DNA from: Argentina anserina
Taxonomy: Eukaryota; Streptophyta; Magnoliopsida; Rosales; Rosaceae
DNA length: 64,000 nt
Direction: 5' to 3'
Assembly (NCBI RefSeq): GCF_933775445.1
Contig: NC_065874.1
Span: forward strand, 64,501 to 128,500
Under the pieces are notes generated by a model. That model saw nothing but the letters and a program-made list of their open reading frames with translations. It searched no databases and was not told where the DNA came from. This document shows positions 35,547 through 47,004 of the stretch, one piece after another. How positions within the stretch are numbered: the first letter of the stretch is position 1; each line of letters begins with the position of its first letter. Made by a program: the position numbers and the translations under genes.

Positions 35547-38500
35547 CTATCGTGTTCTGAACTCCTTTTCAACAACAGCGAAGGAAACCTTTAGGCGATC
35601 TTGCAGATTCTTGAGAACATTTTTTGTAATTCTTTTCTGATGCTTAGTGCTTTTGAGCCACTCAATGCCGAAGGATACTTTTACCTGACACCCTGGTGGT
35701 GTTGAGGATGAGTCCTCAATTTGGTATCGGATGTGAACCTGCAAATGATGAAATGGGGCTGGTCAATGACACAGGAAAGGTGGAAAATTACAACAATTAC
35801 GAGATAGACTAGTTTCAGAATTCTGCTCAGTTCCAAATTTACCGTACATTGAAATAGTCACCAAGCGGAATTGCATGGAGTGTCATGACCTCTTGGAAAA
35901 GCCAACCATTTCTATCAGAAAGGCAGGATTTTTGCTGTGTACTAGTCACCTCTCCTTTATATTGGGAAACTCGTTTGTCATATCTGTAATATATTTGCCT
36001 CACATAGACATCACCATTCTCTGATTCCCATGGCGTATGAGAATAGTTAAGACAACCAGCCTTCTCCATAACTCTACGATCCAAATCACCTCCACCGAAT
36101 AGCTCAACGAAGAAATTTGTCTAATTGCAAACAAGACAAATTTGATGGTCAGCAAAGGCATAACTTCAGAAACCACATGAACTACAAGAATTGAACCACA
36201 AAGTGTATTTTCATCAGAGTACCAGACACGGGTGATGAATGATCCAGATGGAAACTGTAGTTCAACTAAAAAGGAAGAAGGTGAAAATAGACTGATGCTG
36301 ATAGATTCATAATTCTAAAGAAGATGCAAATTTACTGAGGTCTAAATATATGAGTGATTATTTGTACTGAAAAAGAAAAAAACAAAAAAGTGTGAATGTA
36401 TGGTATCAGAACTCACAGGAACTGAATAAGTGGATGAATAAATCTCAGACAGGCTGACATCATCAAGGCCCAAGAAAGTCTCATCAGTTTGGAGGCTCTT
36501 GACTTCTGATTCTTCTTCTATTATTTGCACCTTCTGCTCAGGACTCAAAGATCTAGCCTTCCACAGGGCCATAATTGTCCTATTGAGAAACATCAACCAC
36601 TTTAATGCATGCATCGATGATTGGAAAGTGAAAAGATCCACTGAGATAGGAGTTTCATCTCATAAGCACAAAGAATTGACAGAGATTAATCTAACCAAAT
36701 AATAGAGACAGAAAAAGCTCAACAGAATTAACATCTCTAAAACGACAAGTGATACCATGATATTCTAGGATGCCCTTTCTATACCTGTTTGCCACATTGA
36801 AGGAAACAAAGGACTGAAAGTGGAACTTCAGCCTTCCTTCCTCATCTTGTGTCTTTGCACCATGCCTTGCGTCCACACCTCTACCTTGCCGCAGAGTCAT
36901 GACTATAGTTGGACTACCCATAGATGACAGAGTTGGAGGAACAATATGAATATCTTCTATATCCTCCCAGAGTAAAAAGAACTTTGTCTTGCGACCAAAT
37001 AAATTTGCATGGAACCCAATTATTCTCGCAGAGAGAAAAAGGCGGCCCTGGACAGTACATACGATTATTCAGATATCAGATTATGAAGCATATGGCAGTT
37101 CACAAGCAAAAAGATAGATCATTTCTCAAGCTATGGTTCAGAAAGAATGAAAAGAAAAATTGTCAGATTAAGGCCATTAAGAAATCAGCAGAGTATAGGG
37201 ATATCAACGGCACCTGCAGGGGCATTTTTCGTTTCAAGTGACATGTAAAGTCATTGATAAGAAATTCTTCTGGTGGAAGCCCAAAGAGTTTTTGGAATGC
37301 CGAATTTGTTTGAGGAGAACGAACAGTTATCTGCAATAGTTTTCACCAAACTGTTGAGTAAGAATACAAAAGGAGTGTAAAACACCACTACTAAAGAAGA
37401 AGAAGAAGAAGAGGAAGAACATTCATAATGTACATTTCAATGTATTCAACATTCATACCTTCTTTCCAACCTCCTTCTCCATCTTATTTAAAAAGTGATT
37501 TACAACATTGCCACCTCTTGTATTGTTTAAGAAAATTCTCAAGTGGAGTTTTGACTGACAAGCTTGGGCTAACTTTCCTCGAAGAGGAATCCACAAATCA
37601 GCTAGATCTGATATATTGGTCTTCACAAAATTGATTTCAGCATGTCCCAGAGAAGTAGCTTCATCAAAAGGACCATCAAAATCATAAATCTCCACATCTA
37701 GCACAGAAGGAGGCTCATCCATCGCATCAAACTCAAATATTTCTGTGTTAAACCAATAAAAGATTAGTTAAATTCTTGTAAAATGTTGCGATAAATAAGG
37801 TGTACTCTAAATTTTTTTAAACCAAGCTGTCGTGAAGCAACTATGCAAAGTAGTTATGCAAAGAGAACTCAGTTAGCAAAAAATAAAAAATCACCATTCC
37901 ACATAGGGTTGCATTTTTGAAACTTGATTGAGCTAGTTCTAGTTTTTCCATTGCAAGTAAACACCACGTATGGATCAGAGAACCCGCTTGAATCAACAGC
38001 TGCTATATTACTTCCTTCAATTAAGGCAACAGTTAACAACCAACCATCTCCTCGAGCTTTGACTCCATGATCACTGCCTGTCATCAGATATACAAATGAT
38101 GGAAACCATGAGAAGATCATGCCAAATTTAGTCTGTATATTAATAGAAGGGGGAGAAAAGATGAGCCAGAAAAGGCAGGAGTTGACCAAAACATAAGGAC
38201 AAATACACTTATTGATTCAAAAATGCGGGAAATTGCTGGTTAGTTGAAATAACCTGGCTGTCTAGGTAGAGTAATAGCAATCTATCCAACACACTCGGAA
38301 CATGAGAAAAATAAAATTCATTTTGTGATACAGATACATCATGCTCAACTAGAGAAATGTAAATAGCTAGGCAAAATGAGTGTTTAATAAATAAGGAGGA
38401 GCAACCATTGAAAAGTGATGTTACCTTTCTGAACCCTGGCCTGCATAAAGCGGGAGATCAAACCCAGCACACGTTCTCCTTGAAGTACCAGAACACCACA

Positions 38501-40101
38501 AACAATGAATTCACCTAGTGAATCTGGCAAGTCAAGCCCAACAAACTCCAGCCCTTGAATAGTGCTGGGTGTAGCCAGCCAAATGTGTACCAGCATATAA
38601 AACCCAATGAAAAATGTGGAGACCACAGTGAAATTAGCAAAATATTGCACTGCCAGCTTCCAATCAGACTGGGGTTCAGCCTGTAGTGATGCCAAAACCT
38701 GGTCCTTATTGGATCCAAGGTCTTTTGAATCAGCTGGCTTAACATTCTGCGATAATAAAGTAGCATACTGCTCATAACTGTCCTTTAAACCTTGGCGAGC
38801 TCCATTTTCTATCATTCCTTTCATCATGGTGCTCTGCAGGAAATTCATACGCCAGGATATTACTAAGCGTGTAGATTGTTCTCCTGATGGCAGCTCAGGC
38901 CCAGGAGTAATGCAGTAGAGCAACTCGGTCCTAAAAGTTTTCCCATATGGCACATCGGGAGTGTTTACACTTGCTAAAACAGCAAAAACTTTGCCATCAG
39001 CTCTGAGATATTGTTGGTCCTCGGTTCCTTTGCAAGCCTTGACTAATTTGCTGGCTGCCTTAATATATGTAACCACTCTTTTCAAGCAGTCGTTTTCAAA
39101 CTTCCAGGGTCCTTGTTCCAATTCTGTAGTTCCATGCACATCTGCGAGTGCCTTTGGGAAAGTGGAATCGGGCGAAAAGAGTAAAGTGTTAAGGTGCTTG
39201 GGCTCAGTGACATACATTTGATCAAGAAGCACTCCTCCTGGTAGGTTGTCAGGGGTTTCAGCAGCCTGGTCCCGTGACTGCATTGTCTTGATAAGTTCTT
39301 CAAAAGAAACAGAAGAGGAGGGATCCTCAGAAGGGGCCTCAGACATGTCGACAAGCTCAGTCAAGTCAGCTTTGCTAGAATGGGCAGAAGATATGGAAGC
39401 AGGTGGTGCAGCATCAGGATTCTTATTGAACATCTGAACAAGTCGGCCAGCAAGGGATTTCTGGGCAAGACTCTTTTCTTTATCATCCTTGTGGAATGTG
39501 ACTTCATCCAGCTTCCCTCTCTGAGGGGAAGCCGTATCGGACACGAATGACCTGGAGGGTGATTCGGATCCAATGTCCACATCCCTGCTCTCAGAAGCAG
39601 AATCCGAGAATGCATTGTTGGGAGTAAAAGATATATTGAGAAGAATCTCGCCTAATGTCATATATCATGATGATCAAAAACAAAACAAAACAAAACAAAG
39701 CCAAACAAAGCGCGGGCAGAAGTAGAACAAAGAGAAATGGGAAGAATTGTACCGCAGTCTCGGTGCTTGGGCTTCTTGCTCTTGGGCTGGAGAGGGTGCC
39801 AGGCAGTGTCGAGGCACTTGTTGTGGGAATCAAAGACTTTCGAGACAGGGAATTTGACGCAGCCGACAAAGTCGTCGTTGAAGTACTTGTCTTCGTCCAA
39901 AACAGAGATGAGGAGCTCGTCGTTGAGGTCGTCGACTCGGAAGGCGAACTCCTCGCCCCAATAGGGGTTTAAGGTCTTCTTCACCACTTTGGTCTTGAAC
40001 TTGTGCTTCCCCAGCTTCACCTTCACGTAGGGATCGCTGAGGCCGTTGAGATCCATTGCCGGAAGATCTCGGGCCCCCATGACCTGAACCACCAGCTTCA
40101 T
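35547..40101 (-). CDS. C2-GRAM-VASt membrane-contact-type protein
   Basis: Nine minus-strand exons join with all phases closing: 39753-40101, 38425-39651, 37895-38077, 37459-37742, 37214-37330, 36785-37047, 36417-36579, 35848-36120, 35547-35738; 1016 residues. Order: C2 domain (MKLVVQVMGARDLPAMDLNG, SDPYVKVKLGKHKFKT), a long polar linker, a first VASt-like domain (YVTEPKHLNTLLF to ISWRMNF), a hydrophobic stretch (FFIGFYMLVHIWL), a second C2 (LLTVALIEGSNIAAVD, FSDPYVVFTCNGKTRT), GRAM (FQKLFGLPPEEFLINDF, GRLFLSARIIGF), and a second VASt (FFVELFGGGDLDRRVMEK, YFNVHIRYQIE). This is the At5g50170 family. By analogy with GRAM-VASt sterol-transfer proteins it may bind lipid at membrane contacts, but no function is shown by the sequence. 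Confidence 0.92.
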
Positions 40102-41394
40102 TGCACCCCAAATTCAGATTGAGAGTGAGATTGTAACTGATCAAAGATTAATTATAGAATAAGAGAGGAATAACGGAATCCCATTTCGTATGGAAATGAA
40201 GAAGAAATCTGCGGAGATTGACAATGCCGGTGAATATGGAGTTTGAAAACAAAATACGGATTAAAAACGGAAAGGATGGATGAATGAATGAATGAGATCC
40301 CAGCAGTTTTGGGAAAACAAGCAAGGAGCGAGCAACGAATTACATATACAGGTATTATTATCAATGAATCAATGAAAAATGGAAAACTGCTGTTTTGTTT
40401 GGCAAGAAAGGAGAGAGATGATGATGATGTTGTTGTTGGAGTTGAAAGCCACGATAAAAAGCAGGGAGACTTTTCGTTCGCTCCTCTTTCCTTTTTTTTC
40501 TTTATGTTTTTGTTAATTTGATTCCTGTTTTTTCTCTCGTCTCTCTTTTCAATTTGATATTGCGCGTAGGAGGTTTGACCTTTGGACTTTGTTATTTAAA
40601 AAAATATGCAATTTACATTAAGCTCCTTGCCTCATTCTTCATATTGTAGGATTTTGGATTGCGTGTGCATTTAATTAATTAATTTAGAGAGAGAGAGAGA
40701 GAGTCTGGTCTAAATCACAGTGAGTGAGACGGCGGTGGGTGTGTTGATATTGATCGACTCCTTTTGCCGCGGCCATTCACTTTTCTTCCCTTTCACATTT
40801 TTCTTGACCCAAGTAAGCTTCAGACTTCCAATTCACGACCACGTTTTCCTACATTTTGTTTAGAGCGTATCATATACAATAGGGTGTCATTTTTAGGGCA
40901 GTGCCTTGTACCACCTGCCATCTTCGACTTTACTCTTCTTACCTCGTCCACTCAACATAAGCAACAGTTCCTCGTCAACACTCGTTTACTTTGGTGCTCC
41001 TCTTTTGTTGTTCCTCGATCACCAGCAGATTTTATATTCTTCATCGTTACACAAGTAACAGCTTGATAATTTTACTGCCAGTAGTGGCAGCTCCAGCACT
41101 CACCCTCCTTGTTTCTGCCATTTTATGATTTTCACACAATGTAGAGATCATGGAGTATGAATTCCAAAACTAGAATCATCCCTGTTTTTATTCAACACTC
41201 AGCTAAGCAAGCCCTGCATGTTTATTTTAGATCGAACATACAAATACAACAAGAATGGAATTCCTTTGCCAGGAACTGCAATTGCAACACAAATTGGAAA
41301 CAAGTTACATATCCCGGAAAAATTTATATCCTTCGATGCCCTTCTCCAGCTCTGTCCAATTACTCCTTCCTTCCCACTTCCATGAGCCCCATCT
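40102..41394. other. C2-GRAM promoter and FPS 3' flank
   Basis: The part next to 40102 is the leader and promoter of the minus-strand C2-GRAM gene; a (GA)n run lies at 40684-40704. The remainder is presumably FPS 3' UTR. No exon is supported. Confidence 0.45.
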
Positions 41395-44320
41395 CTACTT
41401 CTGCCTCTTGTATATCTTCCCCAAGAAGGACTTCAACACTTCTTGCACTGCTTTGCTAGGATGAGCTTCGATGGAACTTATCAGCTTCTCGTAGCTTTGC
41501 CTCTCATACTCCGCAAATACACCCTATCATTCATCACGACAATATTAAGTTCAACACAACCTTTTCATCACCTGTCTATAGTTACTCGTACGTACTCATT
41601 CTACTAGTACAAGATGTCATACTATTATACATTCTATTGAGAAATTTAAATAACTTCATAAGATCAAGTTCAAACCTGAATATCGAGTTCTTTGTAAAGG
41701 GCCTTTACTCTGGCGACCTTCGCTGGGTCAGGATTCCCATAGTTCTCCTGAAAACGTATGGTGGAACTTTTAATGTATCTATGTCTTTGTACCAATCAGC
41801 AAGTAGATATGATAAGTCACTTAGTTGCAATAGTATAACATACATGTAGTGTTTTCTTTTGCTCCTCGTTGCTAAGTTCCAAAGCTTTCACAACCAACCA
41901 AGAGCACTTGAAATCTTCAATATCGGTGCCAATCTGATGGCAGAGAGAACTTGAGTAAGACACCAAACAAATATCAGACTAAATATTCAACCACACTATT
42001 ATTGTATTCCGTCTTCCTTAAGAGCTCACCTTTCCAATTGTTTCCGGATCACCAAAACAATCCAAATAATCATCCTATCAAGAAAAAGACAAAAGTAATA
42101 TCAAGTTACTAGTTACATTTTAAAAAAAAAATATCTGGTATTTGTATATAAGAATGTTGATATTTACCTGTACTTGAAAGTAGATCCCCATATCAATAAG
42201 AAGGTTCTTTACATCAATATGCTTTTCCAGTGCCTCACCTGACATTAGCAATGCGCATGCGACCTGGGTAGATATCACCAGTCAGCAAAACCTCTCATGG
42301 TGACACACCGGAACCCAAAAAAGCATTCTCTATCAAAGTTATTACCAATGATAGAAATGATATCTGCTCTGTATAGGCATCATCACCGAAGAGAGAAATA
42401 ACGAAGAAATTTACGAACACTGGATTACATAAACTTTTGCAAGCTAGGTATATATAGCTAGGATATGGAAAGGAACTCACGCAATGAAAAAGGACAAAGA
42501 TGCTGGTTTATATATTACAGTTATGTTATTGTGAACACTGAAGCAGTAAGAAATTTAAACCTCATTGCTATAATTATATGTAATTACCGAAAGGTAAAAG
42601 GAGTAGTAGGCAGTCTTGTACTGAACAATACGGCGGTGACTGCAAGACATCCAAACCATTATAAGTTTACAAATAGGATTACATAACATAACCCTTAAAT
42701 ATAAAGCCAAGCAAAGAAGTATAAACCTTTATAGCTCATAGATGACTGTATGCATAAAGAACGTAGTGTGATATATATGCTATCAATAGTACACTAAATG
42801 AACTAAGGGTAATAGATCAGTTGAGCATGCATTTGTGCATTCATGCAAGTTTCTATACTCTTTCACAAGCAGAGTCTATTGAATCCTTACAAAGTTATAA
42901 CTTAAACAAGTACCCTGTATCTTGTGACACAACACATAGATACTTGATAAATTGCTGTAGTAGTGGCAAATTTGTGCATCCAGGCATCAATAATATGGGT
43001 GAACATGCTTTTGAATTTTACTTACACTGCCAATGAGTACTTGGATAAATCTTTTTCTCCGTCAATGGTGGTTATCAAATCTATCATCTGACCTGAAGCG
43101 GTTTGAAACTCCACCTGAGAAAACATTACATATGTTAGCACTACGTGCTATGTGGAAATGTAAAAATGATCAGGCAAACATTCTGTAAGTGCTATACCTC
43201 ATTAAACAAATCAAGAAGATCCACGTAATATGGCTTTTGCCTAAAGTACTTCTTGAGGATCCTTGGAATGTGGTTTCTAAGTACAACTCCATCATTTGCC
43301 GCAATCAAACCAACCTACACAATAAAGCCTCACAAGTTAAGTTCACCAACAATATGAACAGAAAAAAAAACAACATATGTCCAAATGTTCGTTCTTGGCA
43401 CAAACCTTGGGCAATCTAAACCAGCAAGGTTGGCCACGCCGTGTGTGAGAGCCATCCATAATGTCATCGAGAACCAGGAAAAATGCTTGGAGCTGCAAGT
43501 AATATATAGCCAAGAAATGTAAGATTTTTTCTAGATTTGATGCCAAAGAAGTTCAACAAATGATATGTGAGACAGAAATTTTTCGAGGTTCAACAAGTAA
43601 TTAGTTACATACCCATTCAATGCACCAGCCAAGAGCGCTGGCCTGGAAGATCTCATCTTCAGTCAATTCCCTTCCTTGTTGCAACAACTGGTAGCTGTCA
43701 ATAACAGACAATCCCCGATTAAGCTTTCCTGCATCGATACAAATGAAACTCAGAATGGAAGAACCTCATGATTTGAGCTTATAAGTTTGCAAACACTTGA
43801 ATACTTGAAAAGAAAATGAACTTAAATAAGAGCCTCACCTCCAGGCACATTGTAGTCCAGCATCTGTAATCATCAACAAAAGTAAATAAGAGAATCAGGA
43901 CACGAGAGAGAGAGAGAGAGAGAGAGAATCAGGGCTGTGCATGGTATGGTATGTTAGTGATGATTTCGGGAATGAATAGCTGGTAAGTATTGCTACCATT
44001 TTAGATTATTTGACTCTAAATCTTATAAATCATTCAATTGATCTAAAAAATCTAAACCATTTAGAAGGGGTTGTAAGGGTTAGAGTGAATCAGAGAGTAA
44101 GAAAGCTTGACGTATCTGCATTTGGATGGTAAGACATGGATTGTAAATGAAGAGTAGTTGGAGGAACAAGCAGAGAAAGTGAGCGATCAAGATAAGATGG
44201 AAAGGGTACCTGCTCGACCCATTGACGGGAGGTATCAGTGAATTCGAAGGCAGGGTCTTGCAAGAGCTCAGATTTCAGAACAGAGTAGACGTTCAAGAAC
44301 TTTGACCTGAGATCCACCAT
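41395..44320 (-). CDS. FPS: Farnesyl diphosphate synthase
   Basis: Twelve minus-strand exons: 44210-44320, 43839-43863 (25 nt), 43613-43728, 43406-43492, 43198-43314, 43026-43114, 42588-42639, 42168-42263, 42030-42074, 41844-41933, 41676-41747, 41395-41523. They give exactly 342 residues, the standard plant length. The enzyme condenses dimethylallyl or geranyl diphosphate with isopentenyl diphosphate to FPP, precursor of sterols, sesquiterpenes and protein prenyl groups. The two aspartate-rich motifs are LDDIMD (first, chain-length side with FF just upstream) and DDYLD (second), with [10 protein letters not shown] between. It begins MVDLRSKF with no presequence, so cytosolic; it ends GKIYKRQK. 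Arabidopsis counterpart by memory is FPS1, At5g47770. Confidence 0.97.
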
Positions 44321-46100
44321 TGCCACAACACACAAGACACACACTGATTCTGATTTCTGAATTTCTGATTCAGAGAGAGAGTCAGCGACAGAAAGAGAGA
44401 GAGTCTTTGGTGCTGGTTATAGTATTCACGCACCACACTCTACTATATAAAAAAGGAAGGCACACCGGCCGGCTTGCACGTTTTAAACCTGAGCCTGAGC
44501 CACTAAAGTTTCCACTAATTGCATTTCTGCCATCCATCAATTTCTCACTTTCTCAGTCAGCGGCGGCGTCTGTAATAAGTACTACTCTTCAATGCCAGAT
44601 ATGAATGGGAGATTTTATACCGAGGATGACGCCCGCTGAAGCAGAGCAGCGTCCAGTGAGTATTGCAGATTTGATTCCATCCTTTACAGTAACTAGTGTA
44701 TGTCATAAATCCCCGCATCGGGGAATTGTGGTACCAATCATACTAAGGAACCCAACCTCTCTCATTTTAGATTTTAGATTTTAGAATTTGAATTTCTATT
44801 TACCATGACTAAACCCAACCTCTCTCATTTTAGATTTTAGAAATTTTAAATTATGATGGTGAATCAAGGTGGGAATGGCATAAGAGTGATTAGGAGGTAT
44901 AAACGAGGGCATGAGTGAAGAACAAAGTCCAAAGAGGGGTACTAGCACCCGATTGGTGACTCCGTGACTGGTGGACTCTTAACATGAGATGAGAGAGTAG
45001 GTAGATAGATAGAATGATAGATAGATTCTACTATTTGTTTGGTTGTTTCATATTTGTATACACAGTACTAGTACAAGTCATAATCAGACGACTAGTGATG
45101 GAGACCATCCAGCAACGCTAATATTCAGTTTTCTGTATTATTCGTTCATTCGTTCACTCACACGACCCCGCCCGCCAGCCAGCCAGCCATCCATTTCAAC
45201 ACTCTTACCACATCAGGTTACTTGGCGTATCCAACGGTGGCTGGCAGCGGCGTATGCATAGCGATACTGGGGGAGCGCAACAGAGTAGCCAACCCATCCA
45301 GCCGGCGACATTGACGAGATGCCATTGTTATTTGCTCCACTTCCGCATGCTACTACAGCCGCCGTTTTAGAATACATAATTACTTCCTTACGGTTTTTTT
45401 TATTACCGAGATATTGATATTATTTCAGATTATTGTAAATGTAATTAAGAATTTTATGTTCTTTTATTGTATTTCTTAGTTTCATTAATCCACGATTAAA
45501 GACAAGACCACCAACCCTTTGAAAATAAAATCTTTTTTGAAAAATATAAGTTAATAAAAAAAACATAAGGTATGAGGAAATGATGTTAATGAGTAAGAGT
45601 ATATGTCTTTTATGTTAAAATTCACTCACATTTTCATGGAAGTAATTTTGTAGGGAATGTAGTGCATCACCCTCTTTAAACACGAAAATTTGGGTTTGTA
45701 GCTATCCTAGTCAAGCTTCTTTAGCCTTCTGATTTGACATTTCTACTTTTCTAGTGTTGGTAAGTTTCTTTGTATACTTTTTTTTTGTATATTAGCCTCA
45801 TGACTCACTCACTCCGTGGGTGTTGTATTTACTTTTTTTTTCTTATAATAGAAATTGTAAGAAAAACAAAACAAAAACAAAACATATACAATAGTGAGTA
45901 ATTTTGTTTTTCCTTCTTTATCTCCTTATATTTTTTATTTTCACTTTTATATATTCTAAATTACAATCATATCCTTTAAATCATAGTCATATAGATTTTA
46001 GAGTTTAATAAATTATGGACAATTTAGGTAGTTTAAAATTTTAACCAGTCAACATATCAACTATTCTTCTTTCTTTATTAATAGAAGATATGTTAGAAAA
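44321..46100. other. FPS promoter and AT-rich spacer
   Basis: Upstream of FPS: GA-rich leader (about 44370-44402). A 28-bp word, AACCCAACCTCTCTCATTTT with AGATTTTA, occurs twice at about 44751 and 44813. Otherwise AT-rich with no exon. Confidence 0.4.
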
Positions 46101-46104
46101 TATG

Positions 46105-46773
46105 GTAAATTCCTTCAATGATACTTGAAGTATAGTCAATCGGACATTTTAGTACTTAATGTTTCAAAGAGAACAGTTTGGTACTTGAAGTTAGGTTTTA
46201 TAAGACATTTTGATACTTATATTTACTAATGGAATGGTAAAATAGATATTTAAGTATATTACTTATAAAAATATAATAAAATATTAGTTTTATGTGTTCA
46301 TTATCCTCAAATCTTAATCTTTTTATATGTTTAAATAATATTTTTTGTCATGTTGATAGCTTAAATCAGTTTTATGTTTATGAAATTTAATCGTCTTATA
46401 AAACTACTCCGCGAGGCTATATTTAATTAACTAAAAATATTCTCGTGGGTATTTAAATAAATTATTGATTTCCTAAACAAAAATTTAATTTTTCACCTTC
46501 AATTAAAGGTTAAAATTAATTCATGTTTATTTTCTCGCAATTGATACAAAAATAATGAATTGGTATGTGATATAAGTTGGTCTTAAACCCATAAAATTCT
46601 ATTTGTATTTTTATTTTGATAAATAATATGTAAATGTCAATTTTACCCTCTATATTTAACAAAGAAGTCAACATAAGTACTAAAATGTCACATAAAATCT
46701 AACTTATTCTCTTTAAAATATTAAGTATCAAAGTGTCTGATTGGTTATAGCTTATAATGAATTTACCCTATAA
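46105..46773. mobile_element. Long-TIR non-autonomous element
   Basis: The left end (GGTAAATTCCTTCAATGATA, then CAATCGGACATTTTAGTACT) is mirrored by the complement of the right end (GGTAAATTCATTATAAGCTA, then CAATCAGACACTTTGATACT). Arms are about 120-150 bp with mismatches; the interior is AT-rich and non-coding. Mutator-like or other long-TIR MITE; superfamily undecided. Confidence 0.7.
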
Positions 46774-47004
46774 AATATTATTCCAAAACTCTGAGGATGG
46801 CAAGGGTCATTACTTGTGGGCTGGCATAGTCCCGTCGCTTGCATTGGTGGATGAAAGTTTGGGTGTGGAGGCCCAACAGATGGTTTTGTTCTCGTTTGAT
46901 TGGTGGGCTATTTTGTGCTTGGAATCTGAAAGGGGATTGGTGGCCGGCAGGGGTAATGCTAGTGTGCTACCAGTAGTTCTTCCGGTAAACTGCAGAGCGT
47001 ATCG

